DNA from: CBDFGS01 sp965247255
GTDB lineage: Bacteria; Chloroflexota; Dehalococcoidia; Lucifugimonadales; CAUZJF01
Direction of reading: 5' to 3'
Length of the DNA: 64,000 nucleotides
Assembly (NCBI GenBank): GCA_965247255.1
Contig: CBDFGS010000011.1
Coordinates: 372,001-436,000 of the forward strand
The position numbers and the translations under genes are program-made. Positions 53,101 to 60,140 of the stretch are shown piece after piece. The notes under the pieces are model-generated. The model ran no database searches and had not been told where the DNA came from. It was given only the letters and a program-made list of their open reading frames with translations. Position 1 is the stretch's first letter; every line of letters begins with the position of its first letter.

Positions 53101-54064
53101 CGGCGTCATCGCCGGTAAACGCCGCGCTGACACTGGTTGCCGCCCCGTTGCTGTCTAGAGGCAGAGTCACGACAAACACCGAGGCGGTGCTATCGTAGTC
53201 GACCTCTACGTTGTCCAGGTCTGTGGAGCTGGTTGCCCTGAGCGCGGTCTGGAGCGTGGAGGCCACACCGTCGAGGTCGGTGTCCGAGGAGAAATCTAGT
53301 CCGGTGACCGTCTGGCCCAGGAAGGTGACGGTCCCGCTGGTAATGCCCTGAAGCGTCGTTAGGGACGCCACCGTTCCCGTTCCGGTGACTACGGTGGCGC
53401 GTCCGTGGAAGTTGACCAAATCAGCAACCGTCCCCGTCCCGGTTAGCACGGTGGCACGACCAAGGAAGTTGACCAAATCAGCAACCGTCCCCGTCCCGGT
53501 TAGCACGGTGGCACGACCGTGGAAGTTGACCAAATCAGCAACCGTCCCCGTGCCGGTGACTACGGTGGCGCGACCATGGAAGTTGACCAAATCAGCAACC
53601 GTCCCCGTCCCGGTTAGCACGGTGGCACGACCAAGGAAGTTGACCAAATCAGCAACCGTCCCAGTGCCGGTTAGCACGGTGGCGCGGCCGTAGAATGTCT
53701 CTAAAGACGCCACAGTACCGCTGCCCCTAACCACGGTGGGGCTGCCTGTTATCTGCTCCAAAGTTCTGGGGCTGCCCCCGGTCAGCCTCGCCGGTTCCCT
53801 TGTGTTGATCCAACGGCCTATCACCAGGTTCCGCGGGTATGGAACCTGAGAGAAGTAGACCTGGGCGGCCTGGTAGGGACCGGAGTCCGCAGCAAATGTC
53901 CGAGCCACCTCGTCCATGCTGGCAAATACTCCTACCCTGCCTGCACCTGCGTCCAGGGTGGGGTCGGTGGTGAGCAGCAGCGTCCGCCCAAACTCTCTGC
54001 CCCCAGCGCCCCGGGGCCTTATCTGCGCCTTTACCTCTACGATGTCCTGTATGCCAAGAGTCAT
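50135..54064 (-). CDS. Tail sheath protein (DUF3383) with expanded repeats
   Basis: This 1,309-residue protein is the contractile tail sheath. The N-terminus (IQDIVEVKAQIRPRG) and C-terminal domain (QAKAHMLALDVVDEGVLTPN, then WVGYYTRFGPDAIFAEGWTQ, PTGYLVVIGSI) match DUF3383 sheaths. Residues about 114-240 are seven 19-residue units (GTGTVADLVNF-L/H-GRATVLT). Residues about 241-1020 are eight 97-residue modules (SGTVTFLSQTLTGLDFS to ELGLDTATIVNGVDAI), the last being the ancestral one. Removing the extra copies leaves about 516 residues, the normal sheath size. The frame is open throughout. Confidence 0.85.
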   Translation of the reverse strand: MTLGIQDIVEVKAQIRPRGAGGREFGRTLLLTTDPTLDAGAGRVGVFASMDEVARTFAADSGPYQAAQVYFSQVPYPRNLVIGRWINTREPARLTGGSPRTLEQITGSPTVVRGSGTVASLETFYGRATVLTGTGTVADLVNFLGRATVLTGTGTVADLVNFHGRATVVTGTGTVADLVNFHGRATVLTGTGTVADLVNFLGRATVLTGTGTVADLVNFHGRATVVTGTGTVASLTTLQGITSGTVTFLGQTVTGLDFSSDTDLDGVASTLQTALRATSSTDLDNVEVDYDSTASVFVVTLPLDSNGAATSVSAAFTGDDADELGLDTATIVNGVDAIVSGSVTFLSQSVTGLDFSDVTDLDGVASTLQTALRATSSTDLDNVEVDYDSAASVFVVTLPLASNGAATSVSATFTGDDADELGLDTATIVNGVDAIVSGSVTFLSQSVTGLDFSDVTDLDGVASTLQTALRATSSTDLDNVEVVYGSAASAFVVTLPLDSSGVVPTVSAAFTGTESDELGLDTATIVNGVDAIVSGTVTFLSQTLTGLDFSSVTDYGDVASVLQTALRATSSTDLDNVGVSYDSTASVFVVTLPLDSSGVVPTASAAFTGDDADELGLDTATIVNGVDAIVSGTVTFLSQTLTGLDFSAVTDLDDVASTLQTALRATSSTDLDNVEVDYDSTGAAFVVTIPLDSSGAATSVSAAFTGSESAELGLDTATIVDGVSAIQSGSVTLLDETFSSLDFSAVTDYDDVASVLQTALRGATGTTLDAVEVAYDSDASAFVVTIPLAADGSATAVTAAFTGATADEVGLDTVTIEDGIDTITAGSVTFHGASLTGLDFSSVAGYDDVVAVVQNALRESSVATLDAVEVEHDGSQFVLTLPLGLDGSATEVSGPFTGEHADELGLGTVDITAGVGGIGAGSLTWHGSSIPVDFTGADSYDDVASTLQTALRAVRAAARADLRSATVEFDPVGFFRVRLGFDSTSGDPYAITGFMADDAQEPASALGLDSTSGGGIAQGQASETIEDAMDAISGLGDGWYFVTVDSSITTGADLLSLSRWVQAKAHMLALDVVDEGVLTPNESTSLAAQLSALEQQRTFLVWSRTRDGKALSLAGRLSSVNFDGQNTLITPKFKSLPGTSPDIVTTAHKEELDRKWVGYYTRFGPDAIFAEGWTQAGDWIDVRYWLDWITKAMQSEVYTLLRQHPTRVPQTAEGLASIEAAIERVCEAGRRNGGIAPGRVSEAVANNIRLASNNPAFEGFLPTGYLVVIGSIADQLQIDRDARRSPTIRVWLKGSGAMHHVTIGLVFTG
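51300..53344. repeat. Seven 291-bp tandem repeats in the sheath gene
   Basis: The period is exactly 291 bases (97 codons); the copies beginning near 52674 and 52965 are almost identical over the whole unit, including a stretch of well over 100 identical bases. Older copies toward 51300 have diverged. All remain in frame. Confidence 0.88.
53385..53700. repeat. 57-bp tandem repeats in the sheath gene
   Basis: GTTGACCAAATCAGCAACC recurs at 53411, 53468, 53525, 53582 and about 53639, a 57-base (19-codon) period, with only a few differences between units, mainly at one codon (His or Leu). Confidence 0.9.
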
Positions 54065-54067
54065 TGT

Positions 54068-54601
54068 CTAAACCTCCACTGTAATGGTCTCGGTGCTACC
54101 ACCTGCCCCGATCTCTATGGGAGCGGCCTTCAGGTAGTCCACCGTCTGGTCGATCCTCTGCGTGTAGCCAACGTCAATGTCCAGCCCGGCTCGCTCCTCC
54201 CAGGCTTCCGATACCACCTCGTCGAGCTGCCGAACGTCCGATACACGCAACACCGTCAGATCGGACTTTTGGGCCTGCGCCACCCCTTCAGGTGACCAGA
54301 CCCACACCGACAGCCTTGCGGCCGCGTCGTGTGCTCCGGTGCGGAACCACTGAACCGAGTACCTCCCTCGAACCGTCGCTATTGTCGGAGCGTTCAGGTC
54401 GGCCTCGTCTGAAGCAAGGCTCATCACGGTTGCCGGTACCCCCTCGATGGCCTGGTGAATCAGCACCAGTGACGCGAACAACCCGTCCGGCACGAGAGTA
54501 CCTTTGTTGCCGGACAGCACACTGTTGTAGTCAAGGCCCGACCCTGCCGCGACAAGCTCCCCCACGGCATCCTCTAGGCTGGCTGTCGTTGGCGCGATCA
54601 C
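54068..54601 (-). CDS. Head-tail connection protein (LIC_12616-like)
   Basis: This 177-residue protein lies just upstream of the sheath, the usual place of tail-terminator or neck proteins. The start is GTG 54601, overlapping the upstream stop as GTGA. The LIHQAIEGVPATVMSLASDE motif and a beta-strand region (ATVRGRYSVQWFRTGAHDAA) resemble the LIC_12616 or gp12 neck family. The role is inferred from place and pattern. Confidence 0.55.
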   Translation of the reverse strand: MIAPTTASLEDAVGELVAAGSGLDYNSVLSGNKGTLVPDGLFASLVLIHQAIEGVPATVMSLASDEADLNAPTIATVRGRYSVQWFRTGAHDAAARLSVWVWSPEGVAQAQKSDLTVLRVSDVRQLDEVVSEAWEERAGLDIDVGYTQRIDQTVDYLKAAPIEIGAGGSTETITVEV

Positions 54602-54951
54602 TGGCCCTCCCCCCGAATACCCAGGACTTCGACAAACCCCGGCCAAGCCTCGACGTGCTGCGCCCTGTAGGAAACGCCTCCGTACTCGATCACGTCTCCC
54701 CCAGAAGCATTCGCGCCCACACCGACCGGCTCCACCGTGACGCCTTCTATCCAGAACGTCCTCGATTCAGTGAGACGTGTGCCTTCAGGCAACATCTCAC
54801 GCATCTTGGCCGCGTCGGGCGGTGCGCTCACCACGGTTATGTCAGTCCGCTGCTCTGCGCCCGGCACCGGCCTCCGATTGACGATCTCATCGGGGCCTCT
54901 CTGAATCAGTGTGGCCGGCTCCTGGAGCCGGTTGGCAAAGAGCTTTCTCAC
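54598..54951 (-). CDS. Small head-tail joining protein
   Basis: This 117-residue protein probably starts at GTG 54951, which overlaps the preceding stop as GTGA; an upstream ATG at 54966 is less likely. It is beta-rich (DITVVSAPPDAAKMREMLPE, then FWIEGVTVEPVGV). It stands between the HK97 gp10-like gene and the neck protein. No certain family match. Confidence 0.5.
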   Translation of the reverse strand: MRKLFANRLQEPATLIQRGPDEIVNRRPVPGAEQRTDITVVSAPPDAAKMREMLPEGTRLTESRTFWIEGVTVEPVGVGANASGGDVIEYGGVSYRAQHVEAWPGFVEVLGIRGEGQ

Positions 54952-55409
54952 TGTTCCACTTCCCAATCCACGGAGTTACGAAGGGTGCCTGTGTCCAAGA
55001 GCGGGTCACTGCTACCCTTACGCTTCACGGTTTCAGGCGCATTCGGCGGCTCCTTGAGAGCGGTGATGCTATCTCGAATATTTCCTTTAACATATGCGCC
55101 CACCCGACCGGCTAAGCGCTCGTCCACCACCATCTTCTTGGTGTCTATTCCTTTTGCGAGGATATTGGAGACCCCGCGCTCAGACTCGGCCAAGGCGTTG
55201 CGGAAGAAGGGTCGTTCCGGGATGGTCTCGGTCCCGAACTCGTTCCAGGCGGCCACAGCCGCCACAGGCGTCCCCCTCTTGTCGTCATACCTGGCCGTCG
55301 AGAAGAATCCTACCTTGACGCCTGAGACGCCGCCCTTGCCGGCCTCCCTGAGCAGTCTTTGGAGCTTCTTGCCCCCGCGCCGCTGGACTTTCACGCTTAC
55401 TCTTGCCAT
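54948..55409 (-). CDS. HK97 gp10-like tail/neck protein
   Basis: This 153-residue protein has the gp10-like pattern: a basic N-terminal (RVSVKVQRRGGKKLQRLLRE), VAAWNEFGTETIPERPFFRN, where N-E-F-G-T and P-E-R-P-F-x-R are typical, and LLDTGTLRNSVDWEVEQ at the end (D-T-G-x-L-x-x-S). These proteins close the neck between connector and tail. Confidence 0.75.
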   Translation of the reverse strand: MARVSVKVQRRGGKKLQRLLREAGKGGVSGVKVGFFSTARYDDKRGTPVAAVAAWNEFGTETIPERPFFRNALAESERGVSNILAKGIDTKKMVVDERLAGRVGAYVKGNIRDSITALKEPPNAPETVKRKGSSDPLLDTGTLRNSVDWEVEQ

Positions 55410-55422
55410 CGTTCTGCTCCAG

Positions 55423-55758
55423 CTAGTCCCACATCACCTCAGCGGCGATCTGTGCCGCGCTGCCGGCGCCCAGGCCAAAGGTGAATCCCTCGATATCCCG
55501 GAATCCCCAGTCGCGGACCCGCCAGTCCTCGGCCAGCTCGTAGGTCAGGAACCCGATGAAGACCAGGACGGTTGCGATACGGCTACCCAAGAGCGTCGAA
55601 GCGCTGGGGTCGAGCGGCCAAAGAAACAGGAGCCACGAGAGCGCGAGTCCCACGGGGATGTGCAGGACCTGACGGTCCACCATCCAGGGCGGGACGCGGC
55701 GGCGCAGTTGGCCAGCCCTCCCCTGGTAGAATCCCTGCTTCTCCTTCTGATCGGTCAC
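55423..55758 (-). CDS. Small membrane protein, possible holin-like
   Basis: This 111-residue protein has two or three hydrophobic segments (LHIPVGLALSWLLFLWPL, SRIATVLVFIGFLTYELA, GLGAGSAAQIAAEV). It and the coiled-coil/TM protein at 55755 overlap as a pair. In other phages such pairs can be holin-like, but the place inside the head-tail genes is unusual. No lysin gene is near. The function is unknown. Confidence 0.45.
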   Translation of the reverse strand: MTDQKEKQGFYQGRAGQLRRRVPPWMVDRQVLHIPVGLALSWLLFLWPLDPSASTLLGSRIATVLVFIGFLTYELAEDWRVRDWGFRDIEGFTFGLGAGSAAQIAAEVMWD

Positions 55759-56018
55759 AGTACCCCCAGCAGTTCCAACAAGTTGGAGCCGACTACTTCG
55801 CCCAAGAGGACGAAGAGCACGATGTCGCGCACCTTCAGACCCAAGGGCAGCTTCACTGATCTTTCCTCAACCGCCTCTCCGTTCCCAGTCAGGCGGTGCG
55901 TGTGCAACGATGTACGCAGCTCATCCATCTTGTCGTCAATCGACTCGACCTTGCCCCGCAACTCCCGAAGGTCCTGGGCTAACTGCTTGGTGAGCTCTAG
56001 GGAAGCGTTCGTGGACAT
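55755..56018 (-). CDS. Small coiled-coil protein with C-terminal membrane helix
   Basis: This 87-residue protein has a helical, coiled-coil-like first part (LTKQLAQDLRELRGKVESID) and one C-terminal hydrophobic helix (VRDIVLFVLLGEVVGSNLLE), like XhlA or holin partners. It overlaps the next gene by four bases. The role is unknown. Confidence 0.45.
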   Translation of the reverse strand: MSTNASLELTKQLAQDLRELRGKVESIDDKMDELRTSLHTHRLTGNGEAVEERSVKLPLGLKVRDIVLFVLLGEVVGSNLLELLGVL

Positions 56019-56596
56019 TAGATGGGCACTCCCGTAGAGAGCTGCTTAAGGATGGCCTCCCGCTCCTTCCCGTAGTCGAGGTTCTGGGCGCTGTATGGAC
56101 CCACACTCTCTGACTTTAGCCCTGAGTATTGGAGCCCCAGCCGGACCAGGCGTATGATCGCCATCCTGCGCTGTGGGTCGGTATCTACCGGCGTATATTC
56201 GAGCTCCACACGCTGTCCCCAACACGAGCGAGGATGGCTGCCGTCCGCCAGCCGTTGTAGCATCCTTCCGCCATACCAACTCCGATAGTCGTCGTCTGAG
56301 AGCACAACAGAGACGTTCCCGTCCGTCTCGGTCACCTTGGCTATCTCCTTGACCGCCCGATGCGGGAACAGTCTGAAGCTCCCCCCTGGGTGTACCTCCG
56401 TCACCGGCCCGTCGATGCTGTGGGGACCGTAGCGGCCGACCACCTCGGCGTCAGCCTCCTCGATGAGCCGCGTTAGTAGCTCGTCTGTGTCGGTCGAGTT
56501 GGACCCGATGTGCTCCCGCACCTGATCGACGGTAACCAAGCTCGGACGCGCTGGTCCAACAGTCATGGTCACCGTCGGGCTAGGCTCTGACACCAT
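56018..56596 (-). CDS. Head-tail connector-like protein (DUF4054-like)
   Basis: This 192-residue protein probably starts at ATG 56596, with GAAGGAG eight bases upstream. It has an N-terminal connector pattern (LVTVDQVREHIGSNSTDTDE, then LLTRLIEEADAEVVGRYGP), typical of gp6-like adaptors in which several helices pack under the portal. The downstream half is beta-rich. It lies between capsid and gp10-like genes. Confidence 0.65.
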   Translation of the reverse strand: MVSEPSPTVTMTVGPARPSLVTVDQVREHIGSNSTDTDELLTRLIEEADAEVVGRYGPHSIDGPVTEVHPGGSFRLFPHRAVKEIAKVTETDGNVSVVLSDDDYRSWYGGRMLQRLADGSHPRSCWGQRVELEYTPVDTDPQRRMAIIRLVRLGLQYSGLKSESVGPYSAQNLDYGKEREAILKQLSTGVPI

Positions 56597-56879
56597 AGAA
56601 ATCGACTCCTTCACCATCTACATCGGCATCGACGTAGATGTCCTTCAAGTCCATCCACCCCTCTGCTTCAAGGCTGATCGAGCCAGAGGCGGTAAGACCG
56701 CCGTTGGTCGTAGAGGCCACATCAGACCCGCCCACATACACCGGCTTGGTGTTGGAGGAGAGGGCGACGATCTGCACCCGCTTCACTCGCCTGGTGCTCG
56801 CTACCAGGGCTTCCGCCGTCCCCGCTGTGGCGACGAGCTTCTGTCCCGACAAGAGCACCGGCCCCTCGCTGTTTGCCAT
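56580..56879 (-). CDS. Small capsid-associated or decoration protein
   Basis: This 99-residue beta-rich protein (GQKLVATAGTAEALVAS, KPVYVGGSDVASTTNGGLTA) lies right after the capsid and a small acidic-tailed protein. That position and pattern suggest a decoration or head-completion protein. It overlaps the next start. No conserved motif proves the role. Confidence 0.5.
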   Translation of the reverse strand: MANSEGPVLLSGQKLVATAGTAEALVASTRRVKRVQIVALSSNTKPVYVGGSDVASTTNGGLTASGSISLEAEGWMDLKDIYVDADVDGEGVDFYGVRA

Positions 56880-56881
56880 CC

Positions 56882-57160
56882 CTATGACTCCCTAGACCGC
56901 CGCCGTCCGCCCCGCTGGGCGTGGTCCACGGCCTTCTCGGTAAAGTCTTCGGAGACTTCTTCAGCCACCTCGGCAGGGACTTCTATAGGCTCCGGCGTCG
57001 GCACAACCAGCTCCATCTTGCCGGGGTGGGCCTGGCAGACCTGCTGGGCTACGGCGTGGGGTACGTCCCTGACCTCCCCAGGAGCCCAGACGACGTACGC
57101 CTTTCTCGCGTAATCGTAGTAGCGGTGGGGAACCTCAGACCTGTTTCTGACCAGTGGCAT
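56882..57160 (-). CDS. Small phage head protein, unknown
   Basis: This 92-residue protein (VRNRSEVPHRYYDYARKAYV, WAPGEVRDVPHAVAQQVCQ) ends in a charged, proline/glutamate-rich then arginine-rich tail. Small genes like this often follow the capsid gene. The stop is two bases before the next start. I assign no family. Confidence 0.5.
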   Translation of the reverse strand: MPLVRNRSEVPHRYYDYARKAYVVWAPGEVRDVPHAVAQQVCQAHPGKMELVVPTPEPIEVPAEVAEEVSEDFTEKAVDHAQRGGRRRSRES

Positions 57161-57170
57161 CGCTCACCTC

Positions 57171-58541
57171 CTAATAGACCCCTGTGATGTTGTACTGGAG
57201 GGCTACAGCGGTGTCCGAGGCGTTGTCCATCCGGCCCTCGAAGGCCACCCTCATGCTGGCCACAAGGACGGTCTGCCTCTTCTGGATATCCCGCTCGCTC
57301 TCGATCATCAGCTCCCGCTTGAACCCCAGCCGGTACATGTTCCGGTTCACCGCAAGCACCCGGCCTGTGTCCGTCACATTGCCGCCTGAGCTGACCTTCC
57401 CGTCGCTGTCTGCAAGCAACATCTGCTCCGAAATGATCACGGGTATCCCCTCGATGTCACCTAGCTGGCCGGTCAGCAGCGTAGCGTTGGGTCCCAGCTT
57501 CTCTACCGTGCGGAAGTTCTCGATGGACAAAGCCCGGATATAGGTGTTGATGTCCATGACGAAGGCGCACTCGGAGGGACGGACGCCATACTTGCCCAGC
57601 TTGGCCCTGACCTCGTTAAACATGTCGTCCGATGCCGCCCCGCTGTGGTCGTTTCCCTGGTTGGTGTTGTCCACCAGGGGTATATGGATCAGCCCGTCGA
57701 AGACCAGGTAGTGGTCCTGGCCCGCGCTACCGGCCAGCGAATCCGCCGTGGCTCCGTCCGCGTTGATGTTGGTGGCGTCGTCGGAGGTGTCTCCGTTGAG
57801 CACCACATCGTCCAGGACCTCGGCTGCATTCCGTACCAATGTCGCCCGTAGGTCCGGCAGTACCGCGATCACCGCGTCCTCGTCCAGGTCGTAGGCCCAC
57901 GCGATCATCGCCGCAAGCTCGGCGGACGTGAGGGTCTGCCTTCCCGTGCCCGGATTGGACGAGCTGACCGCAAGATTAGACGTGCCCCTGTACCAGCTCA
58001 CATCCCCAAAGTCATAGGGAATCCGGAACGGGTCCGTGGGCATCATGATGCTCCCAAAGAGGCTGACCACCGAGGTGGCCAGATGCACGTCCCGCCACAT
58101 CTCGCTGGTCTCTCCGGTGAAGGTGAGCTCGTCGCCAGCGCCAGCCGTGTCGGAGTCCAGGGCGCGTCCTATGGACTCGTACACGTCCGCTCTTGCCCCC
58201 TCCAGGTTGCTCCGCCACTCGGCAGCAATTCGGGGGTCTACGGGTCTCCTTCCGTCAACCCCGCCGCGCTCGGCAATCCGCAGCACCGCGCGGGAGAGCA
58301 TCAGGTCAAACTCGTCGAATCCCCGGTACTTGCCGGACAAGACTCTGGCCCCCTGGGTCGTGGACTCTACCTGCCGAAGCAGGGCAGCCCGCTTGGAGGC
58401 CCGCATGGACTCGGTGATCTGCGCCGAAAGGCGCTCCACCTCCTCCTTGAGAGGGCCATGCTCCTTGTCCTTGAACTCCTCGATGAAGCTGCCAACGGCG
58501 GCTACCGTCTCCTTCAACTGATCCTTCGTCTCTGTGGTCAT
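57171..58541 (-). CDS. Major capsid protein (HK97 fold)
   Basis: This 456-residue protein has the HK97-type layout: a helical N-terminal delta region (about residues 1-110; KDKEHGPLKEEVERLSAQIT) and then the capsid fold. Landmarks are the LFGSIMMPTDPFRIPYDFGD region, AELAAMIAWAYDLDEDAVIA, VLNGDTSDDATNINADG and the P-domain strands near QTVLVASMRVAFEGRM. The delta region is normally removed by the prohead protease, which here is degenerate. It is expressed after the acidic scaffold-like gene. Confidence 0.85.
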   Translation of the reverse strand: MTTETKDQLKETVAAVGSFIEEFKDKEHGPLKEEVERLSAQITESMRASKRAALLRQVESTTQGARVLSGKYRGFDEFDLMLSRAVLRIAERGGVDGRRPVDPRIAAEWRSNLEGARADVYESIGRALDSDTAGAGDELTFTGETSEMWRDVHLATSVVSLFGSIMMPTDPFRIPYDFGDVSWYRGTSNLAVSSSNPGTGRQTLTSAELAAMIAWAYDLDEDAVIAVLPDLRATLVRNAAEVLDDVVLNGDTSDDATNINADGATADSLAGSAGQDHYLVFDGLIHIPLVDNTNQGNDHSGAASDDMFNEVRAKLGKYGVRPSECAFVMDINTYIRALSIENFRTVEKLGPNATLLTGQLGDIEGIPVIISEQMLLADSDGKVSSGGNVTDTGRVLAVNRNMYRLGFKRELMIESERDIQKRQTVLVASMRVAFEGRMDNASDTAVALQYNITGVY

Positions 58542-58543
58542 GG

Positions 58544-58840
58544 TTACTTCTCCTCTATGATCCGCCTGATGGCGGCAAGTTCTTCTCCTACGGCTACCAG
58601 TTCGCCGTCCTCTTGCTCGTCCGATTCGGGAGCCTCAGTCTGCTCCTGCGCTGCCTCTTGAACACTCAATGCCTTGACCTCACTCTCCAGGGCGTCCACA
58701 CGCTCCGTGAGGGCTTCTATGGGGTCTCCCTGCCTGGGTTCAGGCTCCGGCTCCTCACTCACCGGATCAGTCGGCGGTTCGGCTTCATCGTCCTCCGGCT
58801 CAGGTTCAAGCCCTCGGAATATCTCTTCGGGTAACTCCAA
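58544..58840 (-). CDS. Acidic scaffold-like protein
   Basis: This 98-residue protein is very acidic and proline-rich at its start (EPEPEDDEAEPPTDPVSEE) and helical later (IEALTERVDALESEVKALS), as in scaffolding proteins. The start is TTG 58840, inside the 3' end of the broken protease gene. It lies two bases from the capsid gene, a normal place for a scaffold. Confidence 0.55.
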   Translation of the reverse strand: MELPEEIFRGLEPEPEDDEAEPPTDPVSEEPEPEPRQGDPIEALTERVDALESEVKALSVQEAAQEQTEAPESDEQEDGELVAVGEELAAIRRIIEEK

Positions 58841-59382
58841 AGCGCGGGCACCTGCTCTTCACCGAGTCGGGGTCGGCGGGTACGGGCAACAAGCTCCACT
58901 CCAAGAAGATCAGACTCCTCTATCCTGCAGCTCGCTCGATCCGGCCACGCTGCGTCCTTGACCTCTACGATCCTTCGTAGGCAAGTAGTGGATTGAGGCG
59001 GCGCGTAGGAAACCATTGTTCCAGGCGTTCTCCACCCGCGCCGCGAACTCGATCGTTCGGAGTTGAACTCGAAGTCGGCCTACTATCCTCCCTTCTGATT
59101 GTCATGGCCGATCTCAAGGGTCTTAGCGATGGGGATGCCTCCAGATGGGGGCGCGCCGGCGAGCAACCTTGGGCTTGCATCGTGATTCCAGAGGACGACA
59201 GGGTTCTTCCGGTAGTTCGTCGAAGCGCATGCCCCAGCCAGGTTGATCTCATCCCTGATTGCGGCTGCGGTCACGTTGGCGGCGATCACCATCCGGTGGG
59301 CGCTCCCGTCTTCCGCTTGGCGGGCTTCCGTCACCACCATCACCCGGCACTGCTCTCTATAGGCTGTGCTTACCATCAACAC
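58806..59382 (-). pseudogene. Prohead protease, shattered by frameshifts
   Basis: The frame from ATG 59382 (AGGAGG upstream) gives AIRDEINLAGACASTNYRKN and PVVLWNHDASPRLLAGA, typical of HK97-type prohead proteases, and reads ADFEFNSERS after two in-frame TAG codons near 59090. The family continues in other frames: EFAARVENAWNNGFLRAASI, then RIEESDLLGVELV, then PVPADPDSVKSRCPRFGV ending at 58806-58808. At least three frame changes are needed. If real, capsid maturation would fail. Confidence 0.7.
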
Positions 59383-59396
59383 CTCCTCTTGAACGC

Positions 59397-59438
59397 AAAA
59401 AGCCCCCAGAGGGGGCAGTCACGCTGCCTCTGGGGGCT
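59397..59438 (-). terminator. Terminator after HicAB and structured leader
   Basis: On the minus strand AGCCCCCAGAGGCAG pairs with CTG(CCC)CCTCTGGGGGCT around a short loop and is followed by TTTTT. It lies just before the ribosome site of the protease gene and can stop transcription coming from terminase/HicAB unless read through. Confidence 0.75.
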
Positions 59439-59455
59439 ATCTAGTAGCCTCGGGG

Positions 59456-59532
59456 GACGGTCTAGCCGTCTACACCGGCCTTTGCCGGTGGACCTGCGGA
59501 GTGACCCGCATCGATATCAACTGTAGACCGTC
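59456..59532 (-). ncRNA. Candidate structured RNA upstream of capsid operon
   Basis: An outer 9-bp helix GACGGTCTA (59456-59464) with TAGACCGTC (59524-59532) encloses two hairpins: CACCGGC/GCCGGTG with a 4-base loop (59473-59490) and GCGG/CCGC with a 6-base loop (59496-59509). The fold is equally possible on either strand, but the minus strand leads into the terminator at 59397-59438 and the capsid operon. It does not match a class I know. It may be a regulator or antiterminator site for late expression. Confidence 0.5.
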
Positions 59533-59556
59533 GCGGACTGTCTGTCAACTACACCG

Positions 59557-59946
59557 TTACCTGCCCATCTGGGCGGCAAGGCGGACAACCTCCTCTACAT
59601 AGGATTTTCTTGAGATGCCTCGGCGCTTGGACTCCGCGTTGATGGCGTCGGCCACATCTGCATCGAGGTGCAGATTGACTCGAACGGGGGGCCTATGACG
59701 GCCTGAGCGGACCAGCAGGATAGAGGTCAACGTGCTACCCTCCGGCACCTCTACGTCTTCCAGGGCGCTGGGCGCTGGAATGGGACGCCCACCTTCCTCC
59801 ATGACCTCCATCCAGACGGGCATCGCATCTTGGGCGTCCTGAACAGCCTCTTCGATGGTGGAGCCCATACCATTGCATCCGGGCAAATCAGGGAACACGA
59901 CGCCATAGGCACCCTTCTCCCCGTCTATTAGTGCTGGATATCTCAT
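59557..59946 (-). CDS. hicB: HicB antitoxin
   Basis: This 129-residue antitoxin has the HicB-type partial RNase H fold at its N-terminus (RYPALIDGEKGAYGVVFPDL with the P-D-L-P-G-C motif and STIEEAVQDAQDA) and a ribbon-helix-helix DNA-binding end (PVRVNLHLDADVADAINA, RGISRKSYVEEVVRLA). It neutralises HicA and represses the operon. ATG 59946 (GGGAGG upstream) follows the toxin stop after two bases. Confidence 0.9.
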   Translation of the reverse strand: MRYPALIDGEKGAYGVVFPDLPGCNGMGSTIEEAVQDAQDAMPVWMEVMEEGGRPIPAPSALEDVEVPEGSTLTSILLVRSGRHRPPVRVNLHLDADVADAINAESKRRGISRKSYVEEVVRLAAQMGR

Positions 59947-59948
59947 CT

Positions 59949-60137
59949 CTATACCTCCCAACCTGCGACTTTGGCAATGTCGCGGGCCACCCACGGTGAG
60001 ACCATACGGTGCCGGGGAACCTTGATTGCCATCCTTATCTCGGCGTGCCAGTAGATATCGTGTCTGCGACCGTGGCGAGCCAAGTACCACCCCTCCCTTT
60101 CAAGTCTCTGCTGTATGCGCCGTGTGTTTGTCTCCAT
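59949..60137 (-). CDS. hicA: HicA toxin (mRNA interferase)
   Basis: This 62-residue protein has the HicA dsRNA-binding-like fold: an N-terminal helix (TRRIQQRLEREGW), a catalytic-histidine loop (ARHGRRHDIYWH) and PRHRMVSPWVARDIAKVAGW. The toxin cleaves mRNA when free of HicB. The usual G-S-H motif is changed to a histidine-rich loop. The gene starts at 60137 and its promoter contains a palindromic operator. It lies between terminase/portal and capsid genes. Confidence 0.88.
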   Translation of the reverse strand: METNTRRIQQRLEREGWYLARHGRRHDIYWHAEIRMAIKVPRHRMVSPWVARDIAKVAGWEV

Positions 60138-60140
60138 TAC

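Noticed and set aside
51261..53693. Plus-strand frames with repeated MEATPSRSV- and TTVARPWKL-type sequences
   Set aside because: They are the antisense of the sheath repeats; period and boundaries follow the minus-strand gene.
53385..53700. 57-bp repeat array resembling a CRISPR
   Set aside because: Units are contiguous without unique spacers, keep a 19-codon frame in the sheath gene and have no cas genes near.
43621..54064. Tail-only contractile injection system
   Set aside because: Terminase, portal, capsid and integrase are present in the same unit, so it is a phage rather than an injection particle.
55423..56018. Holin pair and lysis cassette
   Set aside because: Hydrophobic segments fit, but no endolysin is near and the genes lie between connector genes, so a lysis role is not claimed.
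54292..56037. Long plus-strand frame of 581 codons
   Set aside because: It covers six tightly overlapping minus-strand phage genes with family motifs and ribosome sites; the plus frame has low-complexity Arg/Ser/Pro content.
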